A DNA stretch of 40,385 nt from Kastovskya adunca ATA6-11-RM4 (GTDB lineage: Bacteria > Cyanobacteriota > Cyanobacteriia > Cyanobacteriales > Coleofasciculaceae). The number at the start of each line of letters is the position of its first letter. The stretch's first letter is position 1. The notes beneath the pieces were generated by a model. That model searched no databases. It was not told where the DNA came from and saw only the letters and a list, made by a program, of their open reading frames with translations. The translations under genes and the position numbers were made by a program. The stretch is taken from NCBI GenBank assembly GCA_019359445.1, contig JAHHHJ010000030.1, positions 1-40,385 of the forward strand. Direction: 5' to 3'. Below are positions 6,766 to 16,087 of this stretch, piece by piece.

Positions 6766-8988
6766 GTGTGTCTGGTGCTCGGGCATGATTTAGAACGCAT
6801 GATGGATAGATGCTCTGACTCAAACCAAACTACGGCTGGCTTCAATAGTGAATCCTCAAAGAAGATCCAGCACCTCAAACAACGCCTCTATACCAGTGAA
6901 GCACGCGCTCATTGTTTGTTAGCAACTCTCCCCCAAATTGTTTGGGTAGCAACCGCCCAGGGAAAAGTTACCAATCTTAGCAAACGCTGGTATGAGTATA
7001 CGGGTTTAACGGCTACACAATCCGTGGGTTGGCGATTTCTTCAAGCCTTCCATCCCGAAGATCGCGATCGCGTTGTGCGCTACTGGGAGGAGATATCCTA
7101 TCCTCCTCAACATTATCAAATCCAGTGCCGAATCCAGGATGCCGATGGCAACTACTGCTGGTTTGAAGGACAGGGGACGCCTATATGTAGTCCTGACGGT
7201 GAGGTTTTAGAGTGGATCGGCACCTACAGCCTGATTGAATCTAGTACCCAGGTCGCCGAAACCTACGAGCAAAAGCCCCCAGCCGCCCGTTTGGATTCTC
7301 CAGAAAGTGACACGCTCCAACGTTCCCAAGAGTTAACCGAACCATCCCAGCTTTCTCTTCTAGAACAGGAACTTCCCCAGGCGATTATTTGGGAAGCGGA
7401 GGCAACAAATCGGCAATTTACCTTTGTCAGTCACAATGCCGAACGAATTTTGGGCTATCCCATCGAGCGCTGGCTTGAGGAGCCTGATTTTTTGGCAAAG
7501 GTAATTCACCCCGACGATCGCCAGTGGGTGCTGGAGCAGTGGCGTCAGGAAGCCCAGAACAACCGCGATGGCGAGATTAAATACCGCTGCTTGAGTGCGG
7601 ATAACCGCGTTGTCTGGTTCCGCGATCGCGATTTTGTTGTTGAGGATCAGCAAAGGCACTTACGCAAGCGGCGCGGCTTGATGATTGACATTACCGCAAC
7701 TCAGCAAGAGTCGGGTCAGCCTGATAGCTACGGCTACACCGCCGCCTTAACTCAATTGGGAAAACAAGCCATCGATAACACCAATGTCTCGGTGTTGATG
7801 CACAGCAGCGTCAGGCTCGTCAGCGAAATGATTGGGGTGGAGTGCTGCCATATTTTCGAGTGGCAACCTGAGGAAAAAAGACTCCAGCAGAGTGCCAGTG
7901 TGGGCGAGCAACAACCGACCCCAGCACTGGAAAGCTTGGCAGTGGATGCCCAGTCTTTAATGGGTTGTACTATGCGATCGCCTCAGCCAGTAATTATGGA
8001 TGACGTTCACCCGGCGACTCACTTCCACGACGCCAGCTCACTCAAAAACCAAGGCTGGGTTAGCGGTGTCAGTGTGGTAATTGGCACCGCTTTAGGTCAG
8101 GAGCCTCCGCCTCAATCTCCTACCGACGAGGGCAAGGCTTCTTGCTTTGGCGTACTCGCCGCCTACAGCCACAAGCATCGTTGCTTCATTTCGAGGGATG
8201 TGGAATTTCTCCAAGCGGTGGCGAATCTGCTTGCCCTAGCAATCCGTTCCCAGCGTGCCTTTGATGCTTTGGGCAATCGCGACTATCAACTGAGTTATAT
8301 GAGGACGAGTTTAGCTAATCGCAATTCGGAACTTGACCACTTTACCTATGTCGCGTCCCATGACTTAAAAGCACCCCTGCGGGCGATCGCGAATCTATCT
8401 CAGTGGATTGAAGAAGATATTTCCGAGCAACTAGAAGCTGAGAACCTCTACCAAATGCAGTTGATGCGCGGGCGAGTCTATCGCCTTGATGCGCTGATTG
8501 ATGGGCTATTGCAGTATTCCCGCGCCGGACGGAGCAAAACTCCACCCGAACAGGTGGCTGTGGAAAAATTACTAGAGCAGGTGATTCTTGCTCTCGATCC
8601 ACCAACGGAATTTACAATTAAGCTCGACTCAATGCTGCCCACCCTGGTGACAGAGCGGTTGCTGCTACAACAAGTTTTTACACACCTGCTGAGTAACGCC
8701 ATCAGACATCATCCTCGGCAAGACGGAACGGTAGTGGTTCGCGCTCAAGACTTGGGAGACTGCTACGAGTTTGCCGTCGCTGATGATGGTGCAGGCATCG
8801 CGCCTTGCTTCCATCAGAAGATTTTTGTCATTTTTCAAACTCTGCAAGCGAGGGATACTACTGAAAATACTGGCGTCGGTTTAGCGATCGCCAAAAAAAT
8901 CGTTGAAGGTAAAGGAGGTACTATCCGATTAGAATCTCAAGAAGGTCAGGGAGCAACGTTCTACTTTACATGGCCCAAGCTATGTTAA
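6766..8988 (+). CDS. Sensor histidine kinase, PAS-PAS-GAF-HisKA-HATPase
   Basis: 740 aa if GTG 6766 is used; ATG 6799 or 6802 are alternatives and no strong ribosome-binding site separates them. There is no membrane segment, so it is probably cytosolic. Two PAS domains with PAC-like ends (residues about 45-165 and 205-315; WRFLQAFHPEDR and LAKVIHPDDRQW) are followed by a GAF domain (about 335-510). The HisKA dimerisation domain has phospho-acceptor His532 in SHDLKAPLRAI. The ATPase domain has N box LLSNAIRHH, G1 DDGAGIA and G2 NTGVGLAIAKK. Its C-terminal 220 residues are closely similar to the next kinase downstream (9132), suggesting local duplication of the catalytic half. The ligand or signal is unknown. 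Confidence 0.92.
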   Translation: MCLVLGHDLERMMDRCSDSNQTTAGFNSESSKKIQHLKQRLYTSEARAHCLLATLPQIVWVATAQGKVTNLSKRWYEYTGLTATQSVGWRFLQAFHPEDRDRVVRYWEEISYPPQHYQIQCRIQDADGNYCWFEGQGTPICSPDGEVLEWIGTYSLIESSTQVAETYEQKPPAARLDSPESDTLQRSQELTEPSQLSLLEQELPQAIIWEAEATNRQFTFVSHNAERILGYPIERWLEEPDFLAKVIHPDDRQWVLEQWRQEAQNNRDGEIKYRCLSADNRVVWFRDRDFVVEDQQRHLRKRRGLMIDITATQQESGQPDSYGYTAALTQLGKQAIDNTNVSVLMHSSVRLVSEMIGVECCHIFEWQPEEKRLQQSASVGEQQPTPALESLAVDAQSLMGCTMRSPQPVIMDDVHPATHFHDASSLKNQGWVSGVSVVIGTALGQEPPPQSPTDEGKASCFGVLAAYSHKHRCFISRDVEFLQAVANLLALAIRSQRAFDALGNRDYQLSYMRTSLANRNSELDHFTYVASHDLKAPLRAIANLSQWIEEDISEQLEAENLYQMQLMRGRVYRLDALIDGLLQYSRAGRSKTPPEQVAVEKLLEQVILALDPPTEFTIKLDSMLPTLVTERLLLQQVFTHLLSNAIRHHPRQDGTVVVRAQDLGDCYEFAVADDGAGIAPCFHQKIFVIFQTLQARDTTENTGVGLAIAKKIVEGKGGTIRLESQEGQGATFYFTWPKLC

Positions 8989-9131
8989 AAGCGCACTGAT
9001 CCGGCTGGACAATTTTCCCTGTAGGAAGATTGTTGATGTGATTGACTAATTAGTCGAGCGCTTAACACTTTTCGTGCCGCAGCCAGGGTCAAATAGTAGC
9101 GTTACAGCGCGATGCCTCAGGAGAATTGCCA

Positions 9132-11321
9132 ATGGCAGTCTACACAAATCAATCTGCACGCCCTATCTGGTCAGAACTTGCCGTCCGCCGACGGGGGGTT
9201 CTAATTATTGCCATCCCCATTACTTGTTTAATTATTCCCTTGGTAGGTTTTGGCTTGCTGCAACGCAGTACGCTTCAGACTCAGGCGTATATCAAACAGA
9301 CGCAATCGGTGCGGTTTGAAGCTAATACCTTGCTCGCAGAATTGACGAAAGCTCAATCGAGTATTCGCGCTTACGGCTTAACAAAGCGCCCTGAGGATTT
9401 AGAACTCTACCAAGAGTCAGCCACGAAGCTTCTGGAAATAACGGATAAGCTCGATGCCTTGGTAGAAGACGATCCCGAACAATTAGAGCGTATTCGCCAA
9501 ATTCAACAACTGACTGAACAACAGCTCTTGATCCTAGACAAAAATTTGGCACAGTATCGCTTAATAACACCAGGAGCAGCGGCAACTGTTGAACTAAACC
9601 CTTCCAGTCGGGAACTCTCCGACACTCTGCGATCGCAAATTGAGCAATTCTCTACCGAAACAAGGCAGCAATTGGACATTCGCCGCGAAACCCTAGAGTA
9701 TCAGCAGGGTATTACTACCCTTGTGCTGGCTGCTAGTGCGGTGATTGGGATTTTAGGGTCTTTGGCGGCGCTGTATTTGTTTGACCGCCTCGACCAAGAA
9801 CTTTCCCGGAGAGCTGGATATCTTCGGGAAAGTCATCTCCGCACTCAAGCTGTTTTAGATAATGTGGTCGATGGCATTCTCACCTTAGATCGACGAGGTT
9901 ATATCGAGTCGGCGAATGCTGCTGCTGAACGAATTTTTGGCTATGAGAGTGCAGAATTTCAGAGCAAGCATCTCCAGCGGTTAATGGCAGAGCGGATCAC
10001 CGAAGATAGCGGTGAAGCGATGAGCAATCTTGTCGGAAGCGATCGCCACAAGTTACGACGGCAACAAGCTACTCTAGGTCGTCATAAAGATGGTCATATC
10101 TTCCCGATGGAGTTTGCCATTAGCGAAATGCGTTTAGATAACGAGCGTCTCTTCATTGCCATTTTGCGTGATATTACGGAGCGGGAAGAGTCAGAAGCCG
10201 CACTCCGCAAAAGTGAAGAATTGTATCGAACGCTTGCTAAAAACTTCCCGAATGGCGCAGTTTTTTTATTTGACCATAATTTGCGTTACACGATTGCGGA
10301 AGGGATGGGGCTGACGGCGCTAGGCTTAGAAAGCGAGGCGATCGCCAAAAAGACACTTTGGGAAACCTTCCCTCCTGAAACGTCTGCCATCCTAGAGCCA
10401 ACTTATCGCGATGCCTTAGCCGGAAAGACGACGGTAACGGAAGTTCCTTTAGGCGAGCAGATCTACCGTTTACACGTCTTACCTGTGAAAAATGAGCGCC
10501 GGAAAGTCTTTGCGGGGATGATGATGACTCAAGACATCACCTCCATTAAGCGCAATGAGGAAGCTTTGCGGCAACGAGCCGACGAGCGGGCAAGGATGGC
10601 GGCGATACTGGCGCAAACCACCTCAATTCTGGAAAACCGCAATACAGAGCTGGATCAGTTTGCGTATATTGTCTCCCACGACCTCAAGGCACCTTTACGG
10701 GCGATCGCTAATCTGTCAGGGTGGATTGAGGAAGACATTGGGGCACACCTTACCGAAGACACCAAGCATCAAATGGATTTGCTGCGGGGTCGAGTTCACC
10801 GGATGGAATCAATGATTGATGCACTATTGCAATATTCCCGTGTTGGGCGTCTGAAAACAGACACAGTACCTGTCGATGTGGAGCAGTTAGTAACTGAGAT
10901 TATTGATTATTTGGCACCACCACCGGAAGTTACTGTCAAAGTGATGCCGGGAATGCCAACACTGATGACCGAACGTTTACCCCTAGAGCAAGTATTTTCT
11001 AATCTAATTAGCAATGCGGTTAAACACAACGACAAACCCAATGGAGAAATTGCGATCGCTGCCACTGATTTAGGCGATCGCTACGAGTTTTCTGTTGCAG
11101 ATAATGGCCCCGGCATTGCCCCGGAATATCATGAAAAAGTTTTCGTGATGTTCCAGACTTTAGTTCCCCGCGATCGCGTTGAAAATACGGGGGTTGGCTT
11201 GGCGATCGTCAAGAAAATTGTTGAAGATAAAAGAGGAACAATTTATCTAGAATCTCAACTCGGTCAGGGTACAACATTTCGGTTTACTTGGCCCGCAGAT
11301 GTTAAGGAAAGGAGCGAATAA
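9132..11321 (+). CDS. Membrane sensor histidine kinase, CHASE3-PAS-PAS-HisKA-HATPase
   Basis: About 729 aa from ATG 9132, chosen because AGGAG (9119-9123) lies 8 bases upstream; a TTG at 9126 is less likely. Two membrane segments (residues about 22-42 and 190-212) flank a helical extracytoplasmic CHASE3-type domain. A charged linker, two PAS domains (about 235-350 and 365-480) and a kinase core follow. The phospho-acceptor is His516 (SHDLKAPLRAI); N box NLISNAVKHN, G1 DNGPGIA, G2 NTGVGLAIVKK. The stop is two bases before the start of the Rcp1-like receiver, so the two are almost certainly a co-translated pair. Confidence 0.93.
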   Translation: MAVYTNQSARPIWSELAVRRRGVLIIAIPITCLIIPLVGFGLLQRSTLQTQAYIKQTQSVRFEANTLLAELTKAQSSIRAYGLTKRPEDLELYQESATKLLEITDKLDALVEDDPEQLERIRQIQQLTEQQLLILDKNLAQYRLITPGAAATVELNPSSRELSDTLRSQIEQFSTETRQQLDIRRETLEYQQGITTLVLAASAVIGILGSLAALYLFDRLDQELSRRAGYLRESHLRTQAVLDNVVDGILTLDRRGYIESANAAAERIFGYESAEFQSKHLQRLMAERITEDSGEAMSNLVGSDRHKLRRQQATLGRHKDGHIFPMEFAISEMRLDNERLFIAILRDITEREESEAALRKSEELYRTLAKNFPNGAVFLFDHNLRYTIAEGMGLTALGLESEAIAKKTLWETFPPETSAILEPTYRDALAGKTTVTEVPLGEQIYRLHVLPVKNERRKVFAGMMMTQDITSIKRNEEALRQRADERARMAAILAQTTSILENRNTELDQFAYIVSHDLKAPLRAIANLSGWIEEDIGAHLTEDTKHQMDLLRGRVHRMESMIDALLQYSRVGRLKTDTVPVDVEQLVTEIIDYLAPPPEVTVKVMPGMPTLMTERLPLEQVFSNLISNAVKHNDKPNGEIAIAATDLGDRYEFSVADNGPGIAPEYHEKVFVMFQTLVPRDRVENTGVGLAIVKKIVEDKRGTIYLESQLGQGTTFRFTWPADVKERSE

Positions 11322-11323
11322 TT

Positions 11324-11752
11324 ATGAGCGGTAAACTCGTAAATTTATTGCTAGTTGATGATGATGAAGTTGATGTGATGACCGTTAAACGGGCATTCAA
11401 AAAAAACAGTATGAATAATCCGCTTTTTGTTGCCTCAAACGGCTTAGAAGCATTAGATGTTCTACGAGGTAAAAGTCTACCCTTAATGCTTGCAGAAGCA
11501 CGCCGGATTGTTTTACTCGATCTGAATATGCCGAAGATGGGCGGCATCGAGTTTCTGCGGGAGTTGCGCTCTGATCCTGAGCTGCGAGCTACCCCTGTGA
11601 TTGTATTAACCACTTCCAATGAGGATAAAGATAAAGTTGAAGCCTACAATTTCAATGTGGCAGGGTATATCATTAAACCTGTTACCTTTACCAAATTTGT
11701 AGAAGCCCTAGCCACCTTTAATAAGTACTGGGCTTTGAGCGAAATGCCTTAG
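11324..11752 (+). CDS. Rcp1-like single-domain response regulator
   Basis: 142 aa, a stand-alone receiver. The acidic pocket is LLVDDDEVD, phospho-acceptor Asp66 in LLDLNMPKMGG, Thr/Ser in VLTTSNEDKD and Lys in YIIKPV. The insert with a long loop before the phospho-acceptor strand and the C-terminal helix match the Rcp1 type that pairs with phytochrome-like kinases carrying the DLKAPL-type HisKA. AGGAG precedes the ATG. It starts 2 bases after the CHASE3 kinase and is its probable phosphotransfer partner. No output domain is present. Confidence 0.93.
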   Translation: MSGKLVNLLLVDDDEVDVMTVKRAFKKNSMNNPLFVASNGLEALDVLRGKSLPLMLAEARRIVLLDLNMPKMGGIEFLRELRSDPELRATPVIVLTTSNEDKDKVEAYNFNVAGYIIKPVTFTKFVEALATFNKYWALSEMP

Positions 11753-11969
11753 AGAATCACTGATACTGTTTTAAAAAGTCACTGTTATATTTCCTCAGGA
11801 GATAAAAATCTCTACTTTAAACAAATCAATCCTAAAAGGAAGCAAATTCATCCTAAATCGCGATGATTTGCTCGCTTAGTCAGTAATCCCCGAAGTCAGA
11901 GCAAAAAGGTGTGATTTTGGATGTCTACTATAAACCCTTTAGCTGGTGACGATCGGTCAATAGCTAACT

Positions 11970-14780
11970 ATGAAAGAAATTATAAAAATCTTAGTTGTAG
12001 AGGATGATGAAGTCGATCGCATGGCAGTCCGCCGAGCCTTGCAAGCCGGTGGCGTTGCCATCGAAATGGCGATCGCCGAAGACTGCAAAAGTGCTCTAAA
12101 GCAGCTTAGTGACGACATCACCTCCCCCGACTCCCCAGACTTTGACTGTATTTTTTTAGACTATCGTCTGCCAGATGGTGATGGGCTGAAGCTCGTTCGA
12201 GATGTTCGCGATGCGGGGATATCAATCCCCATGATTGTTTTGACGGGTCAGGGCGATGAGCAAATTGCCGTTGAACTGATGAAAGCAGGCGCGTCCGACT
12301 ATCTGCCAAAAGCCAAAATCTCATCGGAAAATCTCTCCCGTAGCCTCCGCAATGCGGTTCGCATCTACCGAGCTGAACGAGAAGCGGCTCTGGCACAAAC
12401 CCGGCTGAGGGAAAGCGAAGAACGCTATCGCCTAGTGCTAGAGGGTTCAAACGACGGCATTTGGGACTGGGATCTAATTACTCACGAAATTTATTGCAAC
12501 GATCGCCTATTTGAAATTGCGGGTTTATTACCCACGGAAATCAAAGCCAGTTATGAGTTATTTTGCCAGTTGCTGCACCCAGAAGACCGTATGAAAGTCA
12601 GTCAGGCGGTGACAGCTCACCTGCAACACAACGATGAACTCGATGTAGAATTTCGGCTGTTAAATACGTCCGGTGAATACCGCTACTGTATTGCCCGTGG
12701 GAAAGCCCAGCGCGATGCTAGAGGCAAGCCCTTGCGGATGTCTGGGCTGATTAACGATATTACTGAACGCAAGCGTGCCGAAGCTTCTTTGCGCTTTTTA
12801 GTAGAAGCGAGTTCCTTGCTTTCCGCTTCCCTGGATTACGAAAAAACCCTTGCTAGTCTCGCTCAACTAGCGGTGCCGTTCATGGCGGATCTGTGTGTGG
12901 TCGATATTGTCGAAAATGGGGTGGTGCGTCGAGTGGGAGTTGCCCATGCTGACCCCAAACGTCGGGAGCAGGTGCAGCAACTACGCGATCGCTTCGCTCC
13001 TGAGCTTAACAGTTCCCACCCCGCCATGGAAGTAGTGCGGACAGGCGTGGCGTCTTTGGTACCGGAGGTGAATGAGCAAGAGTTGGCAGCGATTATCCAA
13101 AATGCGGAACACCTGCAAATTATCCAGGACATGGACTTCAAATCCTATACAATCGTGCCGCTATTGGTACGGGGGCGGACGTTGGGGGCGATTTCCTTTG
13201 TCTCCACGCAAACAGAGCGTCGCTATGGCCCTGCGGATGTGGCGTTGGCAGAGGAATTGGCGCGTCGAGCCGCGTTGTCGATTGAAAATGGGCAGCTTTA
13301 CCGCGAAGCACAAGAAGCCAGTGAAAATTTGCGTCAAGCGATTTTGATTTTGGGAGAGCAGCAGCAGCAACTGCGAACCCTACAGCAGCTCACCAATTTA
13401 CTCAACCAACGCTTGACAAATTTACCGGGACTGTTACGGGAAATGGTTAAGGCAGTTTGTGATGCGATTCCCGGTGCCAACTTTTGCTTCATCATGTTGC
13501 AAAATCCCCAATGTAATAGCTTGATTTTGACGGTGACGGCAGGTATTGATACAGAAAATCTACGCCTAGAAGATACCTTCGATCCTGGGAATGGTTTACT
13601 GACTCAAGTATTTGCCACGGGGGAACCTCAGTTGATCCAACTGCAGACCTACCAGAGCCAAGATGGTGACGATCCATTACCCGCTGCGATTTATGCGGTG
13701 GCGATCGAGTCGGTGCAAGGGCGTTTGGGAGTGTTGGCGATCGGGAATTGGGATAATCCGGCGGCGTTTGATGAGGAAGACCGACATTTGCTGAATGCTG
13801 TCGGCGAACAGGCGGCGATCGCTATTGATAACGCCCGGATGATCAAAGCCTTGGAAGAACAGGAAGAACGCCTGGAATTCCAAAACGAAATGCTGGCAGA
13901 CCAAAACCAGGAACTGGAAAAACAGCGGCAACAACTGCAAGTCCAAAACCTGCAACTCCTAGAAGCCGCACGGCTAAAGTCTCAGTTTCTTTCCACCATG
14001 TCTCACGAATTGCGTACCCCGATGAATGCCATTATTGGCTTTTCTCAGTTGCTTTTGCGTCAACGCCAAACTCAGTTTTCGTCTCAGCAAGTCGATATGA
14101 TGAAGCGCATTCTCAGCAATGGCAAGCATCTGCTGACGCTGATTAATGAAATTCTTGACCTGAGCAAAATTGAAGCCGGACGCCTGGATTTGCAGGTAGA
14201 AGAACTGGACTTGCGGAAGTTGGTGGGGTCAACCATTGAGGAACTCCGCTCTTTAGCCGATGAGAAGCGTTTAGTCTTAAACTTCCTGAGTGAATTGCAA
14301 AATTCTTATGCAATCAACGATGGCGTGCGCCTGCGCCAGATTCTGGCTAATTTGATCTCTAATGCGATCAAGTTTACTGCCCAGGGCAGTGTTGAGGTAA
14401 GTATCCGCGAAGTGTCTCCCGATCGTTTAGCGATCGCGGTTAAAGATACAGGAATTGGCATATCTCAAAAGGAACTCAAGCATATTTTTGAGGAATTCCG
14501 GCAAGTCGATCAAAGCCTGACGAAAAAATATCCGGGTACAGGTTTGGGGCTGGCAATTACTAAGTCCTTAGTGCAGTTAATGCAGGGAACAATTTCTGTA
14601 GAGAGCGAACCCGGTAATGGTTCTACGTTCTGCATTGAATTACCTCGTCAGGTACAAGGCTTTCCTCCCCTTGGCAATAACACCGCCAACGTTACCAATC
14701 AGCCAAGTGCAGAGAACGCCAGTACCCAACTTCGACCGCAGCCTTCTAAAAATTCTCACTCCGGAAGGCAGTTGTATTAG
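11970..14780 (+). CDS. Hybrid histidine kinase, REC-PAS-GAF-GAF-HisKA-HATPase
   Basis: 936 aa. An N-terminal receiver (residues 4-130) has VVEDDEVD, phospho-acceptor Asp64 ([10 protein letters not shown]) and a lysine in PKAK. A PAS domain with a PAC end (about 150-275), two GAF domains (about 285-450 and 475-630) and a coiled coil (about 632-670, [19 protein letters not shown]) lead to HisKA with His679 ([11 protein letters not shown]). N box [10 protein letters not shown]1 KDTGIGIS, G2 [10 protein letters not shown]. The last 45 residues are a polar Ser/Asn/Pro-rich tail. An in-frame TAG 9 bases before the ATG fixes the start, but there is no good ribosome-binding site. A 217-base gap follows the upstream receiver gene, which could provide its phosphorelay input. 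Confidence 0.93.
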   Translation: MKEIIKILVVEDDEVDRMAVRRALQAGGVAIEMAIAEDCKSALKQLSDDITSPDSPDFDCIFLDYRLPDGDGLKLVRDVRDAGISIPMIVLTGQGDEQIAVELMKAGASDYLPKAKISSENLSRSLRNAVRIYRAEREAALAQTRLRESEERYRLVLEGSNDGIWDWDLITHEIYCNDRLFEIAGLLPTEIKASYELFCQLLHPEDRMKVSQAVTAHLQHNDELDVEFRLLNTSGEYRYCIARGKAQRDARGKPLRMSGLINDITERKRAEASLRFLVEASSLLSASLDYEKTLASLAQLAVPFMADLCVVDIVENGVVRRVGVAHADPKRREQVQQLRDRFAPELNSSHPAMEVVRTGVASLVPEVNEQELAAIIQNAEHLQIIQDMDFKSYTIVPLLVRGRTLGAISFVSTQTERRYGPADVALAEELARRAALSIENGQLYREAQEASENLRQAILILGEQQQQLRTLQQLTNLLNQRLTNLPGLLREMVKAVCDAIPGANFCFIMLQNPQCNSLILTVTAGIDTENLRLEDTFDPGNGLLTQVFATGEPQLIQLQTYQSQDGDDPLPAAIYAVAIESVQGRLGVLAIGNWDNPAAFDEEDRHLLNAVGEQAAIAIDNARMIKALEEQEERLEFQNEMLADQNQELEKQRQQLQVQNLQLLEAARLKSQFLSTMSHELRTPMNAIIGFSQLLLRQRQTQFSSQQVDMMKRILSNGKHLLTLINEILDLSKIEAGRLDLQVEELDLRKLVGSTIEELRSLADEKRLVLNFLSELQNSYAINDGVRLRQILANLISNAIKFTAQGSVEVSIREVSPDRLAIAVKDTGIGISQKELKHIFEEFRQVDQSLTKKYPGTGLGLAITKSLVQLMQGTISVESEPGNGSTFCIELPRQVQGFPPLGNNTANVTNQPSAENASTQLRPQPSKNSHSGRQLY

Positions 14781-14806
14781 TTATCCATTGGCAATTATCC
14801 AGGCTT

Positions 14807-14848
14807 AAAAAAAGCGATCGCGCGAGTTAGTGTTTCTACGCGATCGCT
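14807..14848 (-). terminator. Intrinsic terminator of ndhF4-ndhD4-cupB, arms made of HIP1 palindromes
   Basis: On the minus strand a 10-bp perfect stem (AGCGATCGCG / CGCGATCGCT, loop 14823-14838) is followed by seven T (the complement of 14807-14813). It lies 34 bases after the cupB stop. Each arm contains a HIP1 octamer. On the plus strand there is no T-run, so it should serve the carbon-uptake operon rather than the hybrid kinase. Confidence 0.75.
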
Positions 14849-14881
14849 AATCGTTAAAACCTGAAAAAAGATTTTTGAATC

Positions 14882-16012
14882 TTACTCATTCACATCCGCC
14901 AAACGGGAAGTCAAAAACCGATCCATCCAATTTCGCAAATACACTTCATTTTCTGCCATTTGCTCTGGATCAGTTGTATCAAGAGGATGGGGAGCCAGTC
15001 CTAAAATCGTAGCGGTTGTGACACAGAACATCGACTTTTGGAAACTGATGCAAATTTGCACCAGCAAATCATCTTCTTGCCGCAAACGGCTATGGTACAG
15101 GGCTTGCAGGTAGTCGGGGATGAAGTGGGTCATATCCTGCATCAGCAGGGTTGGTGGAATCCCCGCCCCCCCAATGGGTAAGGGGTCGGCATATAATGCT
15201 CCGTACTCAAACCGACTCAAATCGGGGGAAATTTGGTGAGCTTGGGCATTGTAGGAAACAGTCCCTGGAAACGGTGTTCCCCGGAAGAAAACTGCTTCGA
15301 CGTAAGGGATGGCTGTATCTGCTAAAAACGTTAGCCCTGCCGATTTGGGGATGATGTCGTGGGTTTTACCCTCAATCTCCACCGAGAAGGTAATGGGCAA
15401 AGCTGCTGCTGCCACTAATCCGGCTTTGATATACTCGACGACATCGGGAATTGTTTTAATTTTCCCTTTGTCATAGTCGTCGGAGAGATCTAGGAAGAGA
15501 TCGCTCATCACCCGCCAAAATTGCCCCAAACCGCTGTAATACGCCTGTTGCCGTACCTGTTCGATCAAAAAGTCTGGAAACAAGCGGCTCAAGCCCCGTA
15601 TGGGCAAATTACTCTGGATTTTGGCTTGAATCGCTGCGACGGCGCGTGCGGCAAATTCTGGCGAGTCTAAGTAGGCATCTAAGCCGCCACCCCCATGCCA
15701 GAGCATCGTTTTCATACAATACTCGGCGTATTCGTAGTTGATGCGGTCATGCCACCAGTGACGCAGTAGCTTTTGCAGCGTCACTTCCCCATTGAAGTAT
15801 TTAAAGAAGGGGAAAAGCACCAAAAATTGCTTCTCGGCAATATAAATCAAGTTGATGGAGTAGGCATCCAATACAACACCGTAGCTTTTGAGAATTCCCA
15901 CCACCTCAAGGACATTTTCTGGCGTATCCGGCAGTAGTGCATCGCCAGCGTTTAGCCGCTTCATGTACTCGAAAAGAGGATGGGGGGATTTTTTCAACAT
16001 TGTGCTTGACAC
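14882..16012 (-). CDS. cupB: CO2 hydration protein CupB (ChpX)
   Basis: 376 aa from GTG 16012; ATG 16000 would remove four residues. It is the soluble carbonic-anhydrase-like subunit of the NDH-1MS' complex, which hydrates CO2 to bicarbonate at the cytoplasmic face of the thylakoid membrane. A His/Trp/Tyr-rich stretch (RHWWHDRINYEYAEYC, then LWHGGGG with His106) is a plausible metal or active-site region by analogy with CupA. No membrane segment is seen. It is third in the operon after ndhF4 and ndhD4, 75 bases downstream of ndhD4. CupB rather than CupA is inferred from the pairing with F4/D4-type subunits and the adjacency to the ccm operon, an arrangement I recall in other cyanobacteria such as Anabaena. 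Confidence 0.9.
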   Translation of the reverse strand: MSSTMLKKSPHPLFEYMKRLNAGDALLPDTPENVLEVVGILKSYGVVLDAYSINLIYIAEKQFLVLFPFFKYFNGEVTLQKLLRHWWHDRINYEYAEYCMKTMLWHGGGGLDAYLDSPEFAARAVAAIQAKIQSNLPIRGLSRLFPDFLIEQVRQQAYYSGLGQFWRVMSDLFLDLSDDYDKGKIKTIPDVVEYIKAGLVAAAALPITFSVEIEGKTHDIIPKSAGLTFLADTAIPYVEAVFFRGTPFPGTVSYNAQAHQISPDLSRFEYGALYADPLPIGGAGIPPTLLMQDMTHFIPDYLQALYHSRLRQEDDLLVQICISFQKSMFCVTTATILGLAPHPLDTTDPEQMAENEVYLRNWMDRFLTSRLADVNE

Positions 16013-16087
16013 GGCGAAGACTTCTTGAAATGGCGAAAGTTAAAAGACAAAAGGCAAAAACACTTTTCCGGCTGCCTCGAAGATGTT

